Assembly: GCF_000219625.1 (NCBI RefSeq)
Contig: NC_018214.1
Coordinates: 2,108,001 to 2,172,000, forward strand
Reading direction: 5' to 3'
DNA length: 64,000 bases
DNA from: Zymoseptoria tritici IPO323
Lineage: Eukaryota > Ascomycota > Dothideomycetes > Mycosphaerellales > Mycosphaerellaceae
Shown in pieces: positions 33,711 to 44,056 of this stretch. Both the position numbers and the translations under genes were made by a program. The notes under the pieces were generated by a model. The model was given only the letters and a program-made list of their open reading frames with translations, was not told where the DNA came from and made no database searches. The first letter of the stretch is position 1, and the number at the start of each line of letters is the position of its first letter.

Positions 33711-35639
33711 ATGGCTACTGCTCAGAGTGACTTCAAGAGAGCCGAAGAAGACCAGGTCTCGCACGCGGAATGGCTCGTCAACGCCCGAGATGCCACTGCC
33801 CGTGAGCACGACATGGGCATTAGAAATGCCCTCAAGCGGTACCCCAAGGCCGCGCTATGGAGTCTTGCCATGTCCAGTACTATTATCATGGAAGGCTATG
33901 ATACAATGCTAATGGGAAACTTCTTCGCTCAGCCGGCTTTCAAGACTCACTATGGCCAGCGGACGGCGAAAGGCAAATACGAGATCCCGGCTCCGTGGCA
34001 GGCTGGCCTTAACAATAGTTCGTCTTGCGGTCAACTCATCGGTCTCCTACTTGCTGGACATATTAGTGAGAGGTTCGGGTTCCGGAAGACGATGCTTGGC
34101 GGTCTTGCCCTCGCAAGTGCTTTTATCTTCCTCCAGTTCTTTGCGCCGAGCCTTGAGATCCTCCTCGTTGCTCAGATTCTCTTCGGTAGGCTGTTACTTG
34201 GTGTTCTGTCATTCTTCCGCGTTATCATACGGATCTAACATATCACTTCTAGGTATTCCCCTTGGTCTGTTTCAGACAGTACCAATAGTATATGCTGCCG
34301 AGATCGCGCCAGTATCTCTAAGGCCATACTTGACGAACTACATCAACTTCTGCTGGGTAAGCCACTTGTCGTACGGGCGTTGGGATCGGGGAAGTCCAAT
34401 GCTAATCTCAAACCAGGCGATTGGACATCTCATCGGTTCTGGTATCCTTCGCGGCTCCCTCCAAATCGATGGTCGATGGGCTTATAGAGTTCCCTTCGCT
34501 CTCCAGTAAGACTCCGACCATCCCCCCGAAGTGGCGCGCTACCTTCGTGTCATTGGCGCAAGTACTCATCGTGATTCCACTGAGGAAGCGAAGTCTGGGC
34601 TGCCAAGTACCGGCGGATTTCGCTGACTTCTGCTTCTAGGTGGTTCTGGCCGCTGGTTCTGATTCCTACGCTCTTCTTCGCCCCTGAAAATCCTTGGTGG
34701 CTAGTCCGCCAGGGCAGATTGGCTGAGGCCAAGGACGTCCTTGCCGATATCTCCTACGGAGAGACCGACGAAGATAATGACAAGAGTATTGCCCTGATGG
34801 TCGTCACTACGGAACACGAGAGATACATCAACGCCAACACGACCTATATTGCGTGCTTCAAGGGCACAGATCTCAAGCGGACACTTACTGCTATGGGTGT
34901 GTATTGTGTACAGACCTTGAGCGGCAACCCTCTACGAAGCTCTTCGACATACTTCATGGTCCAGGCTGGGTTCTCAAGTACACGGGCTTTTGACATGACT
35001 ATCGTCAACTACGCCTTGGCCCTTATTGGCGGTTTCGTTTCAGTAAGTATAGTTCAAATCGAGCACTTCCGCGACCAATTGACTTACGTGTTTCGCTTAC
35101 AGTGGGGCCTATTGCCGCTCTTCGGGAGAAGACCGACGTATTTCTGGACTCTAGTGATGATGCTGGCCCTTCTAATTATCATCGGTAGCCTGGGCGTTGC
35201 CCAGATACATTCAACAAACACAGCCTACTCCTGGACCGTCGCCGTGGCTCTTATGATCTCCTCTTTCCTATACAACGCCGGCATGGGACCATTGACAAAC
35301 ACTATCTGTAGCGAGGTCCCCTCCGGCTTGCTACGTAGCAAGACCGTGGTCCTAGCACGCTGGACGTATACGGCACTAAACGTCATCGCCAACACCTTTA
35401 CGCCTTACCAATTGAACCCAACAGCTTGGAACTGGGGCGCGAAGACTGGATTTTTCTGGGCTGGAGGTTGTCTCATCTCGGTTGTCTTCGCTTTCCTGTA
35501 TGTACCCGAGACCAAGGACAGGACAGCAGCCGAGGTGGACATCATGTTTGAGCGACGAGTCTCTCCTCGCCGCTTCAAGGAGACAGCAGTCGACCTCGTT
35601 GAAGCTATTGATGGGAAGGAAATCGATGTGAAGCTGTAA
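33711..35639 (+). CDS. MFS sugar transporter (maltose/alpha-glucoside permease type)
   Basis: Five exons, 33711-34185, 34253-34356, 34417-34505, 34640-35042 and 35103-35639, encode 535 residues. Sugar-porter motifs appear in order: GYDTMLMGNFFAQPAF, GHISERFGFRKTM, the PENPWWLVRQGRLAEA loop after helix 6, LFGRRPTYFW and the closing PETKDRTAAEVD. The N-terminus and C-terminus are predicted cytosolic, with 12 helices in the plasma membrane. The arrangement resembles fungal MAL-type transporters. Intron donors are GTAGGC, GTAAGC, GTAAGA and GTAAGT. The third intron, 134 nt, is the longest. It is convergent with a Zn2Cys6 regulator and close to an IMPase-like gene, which suggests a small carbon-utilisation cluster. 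The actual substrate is unknown. Confidence 0.9.
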
Positions 35640-35912
35640 GATGAGCCATTGGAAAGCGTGGACTTCCGAGGACGTCATGTGGACATTGTTCACTCTGTGA
35701 TTGTAATAGTATCGAAAAGTTTTGGTTCGTTCGGCGGATCGTCTGCTCGCGCACTCGCGCGCCCGGCCTCGCAGAGCCGCGCCCGAAATTGTCACCTGTG
35801 CCGGACTAGAGGGTAGGCAGTACAGCCCATTTGTCGCGATGGAGGGCATGGTGCCGATGAACCACTGAGTGCCCGCCGTAACGTCGGAACGCGGGAGTCT
35901 CAATCGAGAGAA

Positions 35913-37694
35913 TCACATGTACGGCGGCGGCATACGGAAGTACCAGAGGCAGAAGTACATCGAGGTGACTCTCCTCTCCTTGCGTATCTGTGCATCAGCC
36001 AGCTCCTGGGCAAAAGCCGCGAAGAATTTGCTGCGATAGACCGGCGACTCGATCTGGGTGATTTTGTGCACTGCCCACCGATTCTGCTCCTTGTCCATGC
36101 ACTCGATCGCATATAAGAATAGGGCTCGGAGGTATCCCGGATTCAGACCGGTGGGCGTGCGCTCACACTCGTCGTCTACGATGTTCCTGATGGCACGTTG
36201 TGACTCTCTGGAGATAGTAGACTTCGAGACAGGATCTCCAAGCACGCGCTCGATTTCCACGAGTTCTGTATGGTAGGCGGTATTGCAAACGCCAGCAAGG
36301 CTGATGACCAGGCCGGCCAGCCTAGGCGCAAGCTGTTCGCGTAGTTCTTGCGGCGACTGCCGCTGTACTGGTGGACGGGTGTCCCAGAGCGCCTGCAGCT
36401 GCGCCTTGATATGCGTTATAAGCTGCGTGACCTCCTGCTGATCCGTTCCTTTGGTGCGGGAGCGGTGGTAATGCGTCAGTTGGGCAATTTCCCCAGATAG
36501 AAGCTGAAGTCGATAGTAAAAGTCAAAAGCCGGGGTGGACAAGACCTCATAAAGATGCATCGACAAATCGAGCCGTTCGCTTGCGGGCGGACTGAGGCTT
36601 GTGAGAGGTCCGTCGTCCCGGGGCAATAAGTCGCAGATCGACCGGGCCAGCAGACCAGATCCCCCTCCGCGCAGCGTGACAACCTGCAGAATCCTAAGCC
36701 ATGCGACTAGCCTCATCGACAATGCCGAACGATTGCCTGGATATCGTCCCCAAGAACCTAGGCGGTTAAGAAACAGCTCGCTTGGTGTCTTGAAGAATGG
36801 CGGCTCCTCGTCTCGGTGCACGAGATCGAAGAGACAGATGAGGAACATTACCATGAGACAATGATCCTGATTTTGTTCATCATTGGCTAGGAGCTCCTCG
36901 AATGATGTTTGCGTCGCATGTTGAATGGAAATGGCCTTTGACAGAGGCATGCTATAAGCCTGCGCGTTGAACAGTGTGGCCACGGCCGTCATCCCAGACA
37001 AGATAGCAGAACAGTCCGCGCTTGCGTTGACCATGTGGCGTTTGGCAAGGTCCCAGTTCACAGCATCGAATGGTGTGATCCCTGGACACTCGACGAGCGT
37101 CACGAACAAAGACTTCACCTGAGACGTATCCTCACAGGAAACAAGTAGATCCATGGTTGTCGTTAGCTCGATGTCGCGAGAGATCAAGCTGGCAGGCTCG
37201 TCGCCTACGCTGTTCTCCTCTCCATCTTGAGTGAGTCCGTCGCGAAATGGACATCCTTGTTGTCGATGCCACTGCCGGTCTTCCAGTGCCTTCTCGAGCT
37301 GAGCGGTGACATTGACGATGGGTGTGTCTGGGTGCCCAAAGGGTTCCGTGCGGTCAATTGCATCGGAATCTGGCTGCAACGTCGAAGATGACAGGGTTGT
37401 GTACCTTGCTTGAGATGCTGACCCTTGGTAGTGATCTGATCGGGTGCTCGGGGTAGTGTCCTGTGACTCCTGTCGTGGTGGAGAGCCCGTCGTTCGGCGT
37501 GTGAGCGAGGTCGTCAAAGGCGATGCACCAATGTCAGTCCCAGGACGGGATCGCGTCTTTCGGATCTGGTAGACACACTGTCGCTCCAGTCTAGTGCAGT
37601 TGCGACATACTGGCTGAGTCTCATCGCATTTCACCTTGCGGGACCGACACGTTAGACAGCCGGTACGCACTCTGCCGCGTCTATCGCTGGCCAT
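35913..37694 (-). CDS. Zn2Cys6 fungal transcription factor
   Basis: A single-exon ORF of 593 residues. The zinc cluster is at residues 13-40 (GCLTCRSRKVKC, then six residues to C30, RNC33 and C40), giving C-x2-C-x6-C-x6-C-x2-C-x6-C. A basic linker (IRKTRSRPG) and a Ser/Thr-rich disordered stretch lead into a fungal-specific regulatory domain at about 170-590. That domain contains helical segments such as LLVSCEDTSQVKSLFVTLVECPGITPFDAVNWDLAKRH (given in pieces here: VTLVECPGITPFDAVNWD). It lies tail to tail with the MFS transporter and shares a divergent promoter with the IMPase-like gene, so it is a likely local regulator of both. Confidence 0.93.
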   Translation of the reverse strand: MASDRRGRVRTGCLTCRSRKVKCDETQPVCRNCTRLERQCVYQIRKTRSRPGTDIGASPLTTSLTRRTTGSPPRQESQDTTPSTRSDHYQGSASQARYTTLSSSTLQPDSDAIDRTEPFGHPDTPIVNVTAQLEKALEDRQWHRQQGCPFRDGLTQDGEENSVGDEPASLISRDIELTTTMDLLVSCEDTSQVKSLFVTLVECPGITPFDAVNWDLAKRHMVNASADCSAILSGMTAVATLFNAQAYSMPLSKAISIQHATQTSFEELLANDEQNQDHCLMVMFLICLFDLVHRDEEPPFFKTPSELFLNRLGSWGRYPGNRSALSMRLVAWLRILQVVTLRGGGSGLLARSICDLLPRDDGPLTSLSPPASERLDLSMHLYEVLSTPAFDFYYRLQLLSGEIAQLTHYHRSRTKGTDQQEVTQLITHIKAQLQALWDTRPPVQRQSPQELREQLAPRLAGLVISLAGVCNTAYHTELVEIERVLGDPVSKSTISRESQRAIRNIVDDECERTPTGLNPGYLRALFLYAIECMDKEQNRWAVHKITQIESPVYRSKFFAAFAQELADAQIRKERRVTSMYFCLWYFRMPPPYM

Positions 37695-38249
37695 GCTCTC
37701 ATAGGTGCTTTGCTGTCGTCGAGCCGAAGGCGTTGCCCTCGCGGTGCAGGGTCTCTGCTGTTGCCGAGTTCAAGCCAACTTCGAGAAGTCTCGTCGTCTC
37801 GTCGTCTCTCGCTTATGTCAATTGTCGGCATGGAAAGGAGAGCAGCCAAAGCTCGTCGGCTCGAGGGTCGACCGTCGGCTGTCGGTAAAATGACCGATCT
37901 TCTCCTCCGGCTCGACAGGGCATTTAAGCTTTGTAAGCTGATGTCGTTGTCGGCTAAATCCATCTTCTTTTCTTCCAAGCGACATCGCTCAATGCTATTC
38001 ATTTCCGACATGCGGCAAGCGCTCTTTTGCGATCGCTTTCGTACTCGATGAGCCATCCGAAAGAAACACCTGGGCCTGGCTCGCTCGATTCATCACCATG
38101 GAAGGGATCATGGAGCGATCCGCTGTTCCTCTACAAGTATCAGAGCCCTTCTTAGTGGTCAAGCGAGCATCGCTTCGTATGCGGCAATCTTTCGCGGTGC
38201 AGAAAGATTGTGTCCCAAACGGAACGAAAATCCCAAGAATCACGGCAGT
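37695..38249. promoter_or_regulatory. Divergent promoter of regulator and IMPase-like gene with CGGCTCGA words
   Basis: 555 bp. CGGCTCGA occurs at 37857-37864 and 37908-37915 and its reverse complement at 37719-37726. The 37856-37865 copy is identical over 10 bp to the two words upstream of the transporter. Additional GTCGGCT words are at 37874 and near 37952. This is a candidate binding platform for the adjacent Zn2Cys6 protein. Confidence 0.4.
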
Positions 38250-39179
38250 ATGGATCTCCATCAGCTCTGTGCCGACATGATCACTGTCGCAAAAGAAGCT
38301 GGCGACATCGCCAGAACTGCGCAGCCGACGACTGGAACGATCGCTACCAAGAAGAACAGTCAGACAATGCCACAAACCGAGAACAGCGATCAAGAAGCGA
38401 TCAACTGACAGCTCTACCCCACAGCTACCGATATTGTGACCGAGACCGACAAGGCTGTGGAGGCCCTGATCCGAGAACGCCTCACCACACGATATAGATA
38501 TTTCGACTTCCGAGGAGAGGAGTCGCACGAGGCCGCTTCGGAAATGACAGACCGGCCCACGTTCATCGTGGATCCAATAGATGGCACGTCCAACTTCATC
38601 CACGGCCTCCCCGACGTCTGTGTATCCATCAGCGTCGTGGTTAGCCAATCGCCAACCGTTGGAGTAGTGTACAACCCATTTACCGACGAGCTTTGGACGG
38701 CAATCAAGGGTCACGGCGCCTTCTACTCACGTAATGACGGCCCAACTGAGAAGCTTCCCTTGAGGGCCGCTGCACCTCTGGACTTATCATCAGCCTGCGT
38801 CGGTATCGAATGGGGAAGCGACCGCGAGGGTCCCGCATTCGATCTGAACCTCCACGTCTTCACGATGCTCGCCAGAACGGAGCGGACCAATGGCAAGTTT
38901 GTCAACTCACTCCGGTGCACCGGCTCGGCAGCCATCACCATCTGCAGGGTCGCAGCTGGGCAGCAGGACGCTTTCTGGGAGTGCGGAAGCTGGGAATGGG
39001 ATGTTGCTGCCGCGTGGTGCATTCTCGTCGAGGCGGGCGGTATCATGGTGGACGGGCATCCCACCGGGAATTGGAACCCGCCGGTGGATAGTCGCAGGTA
39101 TTTGGCGGTTCGGGCTGCAAACAGCGGACAAGAGCGATTCGTAGAGGAGTTCTGGGCTGTTATTCGAAGCGGTATGTAG
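38250..39179 (+). CDS. Inositol-monophosphatase-family phosphatase
   Basis: Two exons, 38250-38358 and 38425-39179, encode 287 residues. The intron is 66 nt with a weak GTCAGA donor and CACAG acceptor. The family metal-binding signatures are complete: FRGEES (Glu), VDPIDGTSNFIHG (two Asp) and CGSWEWDVAAAWCILVEAGG (Asp of the WD-x-A motif). N-terminal DLHQLCADMITVAKEAGDIA is the standard opening helix. Members dephosphorylate inositol phosphates or related sugar and cyclitol phosphates. The fungal quinate cluster contains an IMPase-like gene (qutG), so a catabolic-cluster role is plausible here but not shown. No targeting signal was seen. Confidence 0.9.
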
Positions 39180-39762
39180 GAGGGAGATCGGAATCGGGAG
39201 TGCCCTCTACCATCTGCCGAAATGCGTATCCATCGGGTCCTGAGTCTTGCAGCTGCCGGAGCGTTGAGCCTCGATCGCTTCCTGTAAAGAAGACCGATGA
39301 CCCCAAGTTGCTGCCTCTATCCTCATAGAGTGGCAACTGGATCGATTTTTCATCCATCTGTGGTCGTATGTGCTAGTGATCCAATTCCAAGGAATATGTA
39401 GCTATTTCCCTTGGCTGACGCTCTGGTCAATTCATTTGCATTCTACTGGATTGGGAAATCGAAGTCGTTACAAACAAGCACAGCACTTCTGTACAGTCGT
39501 GCTTTTGGCTAACGATTGTCTATTTACAAACACTCGTTCCTCCTTGACCGGCTCCCAGACCGATGATCTGCCTGCCTACATCTACAGGTCCTGATCGCAA
39601 CGCAGTCTCGGCCGAGCGGTATATTCGTTCGCGATCCCATTTCCTTGTTCAGTTCACATCTACAAGACTTCGGTGTCTCCCCAGCGGCCAATCGAGCTGT
39701 GCGTCCTCACGGCCTGGATGACAATATCGTCGGACTACCAGAGCCCTCGCACTTCCTCATCA
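39180..39762. other. Convergent intergenic region, no gene seen
   Basis: About 580 bp between convergent genes. Nothing supportable was seen. Confidence 0.5.
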
Positions 39763-40709
39763 TCACACCCCAAACCTCCTCTCAAACTCCTCAAATATCT
39801 TCGGCGAAATTTCATCCGAGCTCCCACCCTCTACCTTGATCAACACTCCTCTCCTCTGATAATGTCCCAGCAAATCCCTCACGCTATCATCAAACGTCTT
39901 CAGCCTTTCCCTCCACACTTCAGGTTTGTCGTCGTCGCGTTGAATCAGCCTCTCCCCCGTGACATCGTCTTTCCCCTCCTCCTTCGGCGCGTTGAACGTC
40001 GTGTTGTACACCCTTCCACTCGCCGGATGCACCCATCGATTCCCAATGCGGTCCAGAATGATTTCCACCGGCGTGTGGATCTGTATCGCCAGATTGATCG
40101 GGATCATCTGTTCGAGTTGGGAGGCTTGCACGGCGTTGCGTGGGAAGCCGTCGAGGATGAAGGAGGCGTCGGGGTGTTCAGAGTAGCGGTACTCGGCGTC
40201 TAGGTCGGAGGGGAAGGAGATGGAGGGGTTGGAGTTGTCGTCGGTGTTGCCTTTGTGGTGGGCCGCGGCGGCGTAGTCGATGTAGGTGGGGGAGTAGCGT
40301 GGGGAGTCGTCTTGGGAGAGGGAGTTGGAGGAGGCTTGGGTGGAGGAGAAGTTGAGGGTTATGGGTTTCATGCCGTCGGAGGGCACGAGCCAGCCTTTGG
40401 TTATGAGGGAGTTGCGGATCAGGCGGAGGATCATGCTGTCTGGGACGAGGGCGCCGCGGTTCATGAGGGATTCGGCTTGGATGCCTGTGGTGGGGTGAGG
40501 TTAGTGGCGTTGCGTGTACGATCAGAGTGAGGATGTGTCGCACCCAACGGAGTTCTGTTGCGAACATTGTCTCTGAGGAGATCGCCTGAGCTGATTGACG
40601 ATAATTGAGGGAACCGCTTGAGCAGACGCTCGGTCTGTGTGCCCTTGCCCACGCCCGGAGCTCCGATAAGAATGATGCGAGCGGCTTTCCGCAGTTGTGA
40701 GGTCGGCAT
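39763..40709 (-). CDS. Adenylate kinase family (GTP:AMP phosphotransferase, Adk2-like)
   Basis: Two exons, 40709-40544 and 40484-39763, encode 295 residues. The 59-nt intron uses GTGCGA...CACAG. The P-loop is [17 protein letters not shown] and the AMP site [15 protein letters not shown]. Then come [12 protein letters not shown] and the LID start [20 protein letters not shown] with DDVTGE. The LID lacks zinc cysteines. Residues about 95-145 contain a low-complexity insert ([18 protein letters not shown]) that is unusual for the family. The protein probably equilibrates AMP and GTP or ATP in the mitochondrial matrix like yeast Adk2. The mitochondrial location is inferred from family similarity. 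Confidence 0.88.
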
Positions 40710-41435
40710 GGTGCCGCGACCGCCGCAACGAGGGCGGGAGAGGTTGTTTTCCTGGATATAGCTACAAGATCATCTACAGATAAAACCAAAGGCCGAGGTT
40801 CGGGTCGACTGAGTTCCCGTCGCACTGGGCGGGCTAGCTGCTGTCGTATTTGGCCATGGTGGAAAAGAGGATACGATAGGTGAGTTAGGGAGGGAACAGG
40901 TAGTCGAAGAGTGAGGCCGAAGACGTGATGTGGGAGAGGTGGAGGAGCTGGTGGGATATCGTCGTGCTTCCTTCTCCGCTTTGTCGGACGGGATAGCTTA
41001 GACTAGCGTCATTCGGCAGTCCGAGGCCGGAGTTGCAAGAAGACTTGTTGCAGTCTTGAAGGATACCGTCTGGTTTTCACGCAGTATTGGAGAGTATCGC
41101 GAATAGACAAACTTCACCAAAAGACTGCTATATGGCCCTAATCAAATATCCATCAATACAACGCATACCGTACGTCGGCCTCGCATATGCCACAAGCGAC
41201 ATTCCATTCCACGTGCGGCCCGCACGCTCGGCATCGCGGTGCTTGTCATCCCCTAGGACAATCCCGAAAGTCAAGGCCGCCGCGATGTGTTTCTCATCAG
41301 TCGATTGTTTCATCATCATCCACCATCGTTCAATCATCTTCCCTTTCTCTCTCCGACAACAATACCACCACACCGACATACCACCAATACCAGTGATACG
41401 TACCTATCATCTCCTCCACCCCGCTGCCGGTCAGC
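40710..41435. other. Divergent promoter region
   Basis: About 725 bp between the minus-strand kinase and the plus-strand LETM1 gene. C/A/T-rich leader sequence precedes 41436. No other gene was seen. Confidence 0.5.
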
Positions 41436-43097
41436 ATGTACTCCACCACCAGATATTCCAGCCAGTTGGCCCCCTTGCTACTACGTCACAATCGAATCGC
41501 AATCGCTCGCGCTGCGCGTTTCCCCAACAGAATCCCGGCCATCGCCATCTTAGTCCCGCACAAGGCCATCTCGACCGGTTCATCGACCACACAGAACAGC
41601 GATGGCAATGGGCCGCCGCCCGGTTTCAACATCGATCAGGCTAAGAAGCCTCTTCCCAAAGACTCCGAGAAAGCCGCTTCAAAATCTAGCTCCTCCCCGT
41701 CAGCCGGCACCAATGTCACAATACCGTCGAACCAGCCCTCTGAGATGGCTCCCACCGCTGCATCCGAACAGTTTGCGTTGAAGGAGCTCGCCGAGCAGAC
41801 TGCCGCAGAGCAGAAAACGGAGAAGAAAGAGGTGGCGAAGAAGAAGGATGATAAGAAGAAGACTTTGTGGCAGAAGGTGAAGCATGAAGCACAGCATTAC
41901 TGGGATGGAACGAAATTGTTGGCGACGGAGGTGAAGATCTCTTCTCGACTTGCGTTGAAAATGGCGGCTGGATACGAACTTTCACGGAGAGAACACCGCC
42001 AGTTGACGAGAACGGTGCAAGATCTTGGTCGACTGGTACCATTCTCCATGTTTGTCATCGTTCCATTCGCCGAGCTGCTCCTCCCAGTTGCTCTCAAGAT
42101 CTTCCCCAACATGCTCCCTTCCACATATGAAGGAGCCAAGAGTAAGGAGATGAAGGCGAACAAACTCCGGTCATCCCGCAAGGAGGTGTCTCAATTCCTC
42201 CGCCAGACAATGCGCGAGTCCGGTCTTCCCATCTCACAGGTCACCGCACAAAAAGAAGAGTTCACCGAGTTCTTCCGCAAACTCCGAGCGACTGGTGAAG
42301 AGCCCACCAAAGCCGACATCATCAAAGTCTGCAAGCTCTTCAAAGACGATCTCACCCTCGACAACTTGTCCCGCCCTCAACTCGTAGGCACTTGCCGGTA
42401 CATGAACCTCTCCACTTTCGGCACCGATCCCATGCTCCGCTACCAAGTCCGCAACCGCATGCGCCAGATCAAGCGCGACGACAAAGCCATTTCCTACGAA
42501 GGCGTCGACACCCTCTCCGTTCCCGAACTCCAAATGGCATGCGCCGCCCGCGGTCTCCGAACCCACGGCGTCTCACCTGGCCGTCTCCGCGACGATCTCC
42601 AACTCTGGCTCGACCTCCGTCTCAAATACGGCGTACCCAGCACCCTCCTCGTTCTGAGCAACGCATTCATGTACGCCCAAGGCAAAGAGAACGAATTCGA
42701 CACGCAACTCTCCGCTCTCCAAGCCGTGCTGTCTTCCATCCCCGAGGAGCTGTTCCACGAAATCGAATTGGAAGTATTGAATGCAGAGGGCGCGACGACG
42801 AACAAGCAGCGACTGAAGGTGTTGAAGGAGCAGCAGGAGTTGATTGCCGAAGAGCAACAGCAGGCGGAGGAGCAGAAGGCGAGTGGACGTACGGAGGATG
42901 TCAGTGATAAGGAGGATATTGATGAGAAGGAGGATGAAGCGAAGCAGGACGCTGCGTTGACGAAAGCGCAGGCGGAGGCGGAGAGGGAGATGAGGGAGGC
43001 GGAGAATGATTTACAGGCGCAGCAGAGGGCGAGTGGGAATGGGGAGGGTAAGTCGATGGATAGTCCTCTCGCGGAGAAGGTGGAGAGGAAAGCTTGA
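41436..43097 (+). CDS. mdm38: LETM1/Mdm38 mitochondrial inner-membrane protein
   Basis: A single-exon ORF of 553 residues. The Arg/Ser-rich start (MYSTTRYSSQLAPLLLRHNR) is a mitochondrial presequence. A Lys/Glu coiled-coil segment (EQKTEKKEVAKKKDDKKKTLWQKV) is followed by the conserved LETM1 block YELSRREHRQLTRTVQDLGRL (shown here to its start only), a membrane helix PFSMFVIVPFAELLLPVALK and FPNMLPSTYE. The ribosome-binding-like domain covers about 230-420. The C-terminus is a long acidic coiled coil. Mdm38/LETM1 supports K+/H+ exchange across the inner membrane and binds mitoribosomes to aid membrane insertion of respiratory subunits. Confidence 0.95.
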   Translation: MYSTTRYSSQLAPLLLRHNRIAIARAARFPNRIPAIAILVPHKAISTGSSTTQNSDGNGPPPGFNIDQAKKPLPKDSEKAASKSSSSPSAGTNVTIPSNQPSEMAPTAASEQFALKELAEQTAAEQKTEKKEVAKKKDDKKKTLWQKVKHEAQHYWDGTKLLATEVKISSRLALKMAAGYELSRREHRQLTRTVQDLGRLVPFSMFVIVPFAELLLPVALKIFPNMLPSTYEGAKSKEMKANKLRSSRKEVSQFLRQTMRESGLPISQVTAQKEEFTEFFRKLRATGEEPTKADIIKVCKLFKDDLTLDNLSRPQLVGTCRYMNLSTFGTDPMLRYQVRNRMRQIKRDDKAISYEGVDTLSVPELQMACAARGLRTHGVSPGRLRDDLQLWLDLRLKYGVPSTLLVLSNAFMYAQGKENEFDTQLSALQAVLSSIPEELFHEIELEVLNAEGATTNKQRLKVLKEQQELIAEEQQQAEEQKASGRTEDVSDKEDIDEKEDEAKQDAALTKAQAEAEREMREAENDLQAQQRASGNGEGKSMDSPLAEKVERKA

Positions 43098-43716
43098 TGG
43101 GATGCTGTTACGATCAATGTTGAAAGAGGGAGCGGGGCTGAGAGTGGAGGGCTACCGGACCTGTTGGAAAAGTGGAAAAGGAATGTATAGACTAGATCGA
43201 TCGCGCAGGGCGTTTCCGTATTGTCCGGAACGAGCGAGCGAGGGAGAAGAAAGTCCTCTCATCAGTCAATTGAAGAACAGAGCAGAACAGAAAGGAGTGA
43301 TTTACGATCCTTGCCGCCTCGAAAACCGTTTCTGATCAACATTGCTCAAGCAGGAGAACACGTTGGATGATCCTTGGAACGTGATGAAGTACCGCGCCTT
43401 CTCTGGACCAACACACCATGGCATGAAAGTGTAGAATGACGGGAAGAGATATACCTCTATCAGTTGGGTGCGATCTGGGCGGGGCCATGGAAGGATGCGC
43501 ATAAGTGGGGATTCAGTGAGAAAGGCTGAATTCTTTCTTCCTCCTCGAGCTGGTGAACGGGATTTCAAACGAGACAAGCCTGTGCAATCGGCGCAAGCAC
43601 TCGAGCTCAACTCGGGAGTTAAGCAGCCTCACAATTCTCCTCGAATTGCAGCACCCACCAGTTGACCATGCAATCATTCCCATGAATAACAATAATACCA
43701 AAGCCGCGCTGGGAAT

Positions 43717-44056
43717 CTAGTCGCAGCCTCCGCCGAGCGAGCAGGTGGATTCGGGGAGGATGGAGGAGAGAGAGCGCGCGAAGAGGTGGAGGAAGACTGC
43801 GGCGAGTTGTGTTGGAAGAGGTGAAGAGTTGAAAAGGAATGGGATGTACCTCCTATGCGGACGAAGGCATCCATGGCGATGGAGCGCCTCTTCTGCTACG
43901 AAACGAGGGTGCTTGAGAGAGGAAGAGTTGGAGATCTTTGCGGAGGACAGTCGTCCTATCTGCATCTTTGCTCGACTTGATGTCGGCGAAGGAGAAGTAT
44001 GCCTCGAGGGCCAATTCACTGTTCGAGCCCGGAGGAGCGAGGACGGTAGATGAGTT
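43717..44056 (-). CDS. Possible 3' part of an unrecognised gene
   Basis: Two coding-like segments, 44056-43900 and 43796-43717, join in frame across a GTAGCA...CCGCAG intron. The first begins after a CGTAG acceptor and reads SSTVLAPPGSNSELALEAYF and then FADIKSSKDADRTTVLRKDL. The second ends LPESTCSLGGGCD and stop. A phase-0 start exon at about 44375-44344 (ATGATGAGTCTCGC, donor GTAAGA) could supply the N-terminus through an intron of about 290 nt, which is long for this window. No family was recognised. It could be a decayed gene. Confidence 0.28.
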
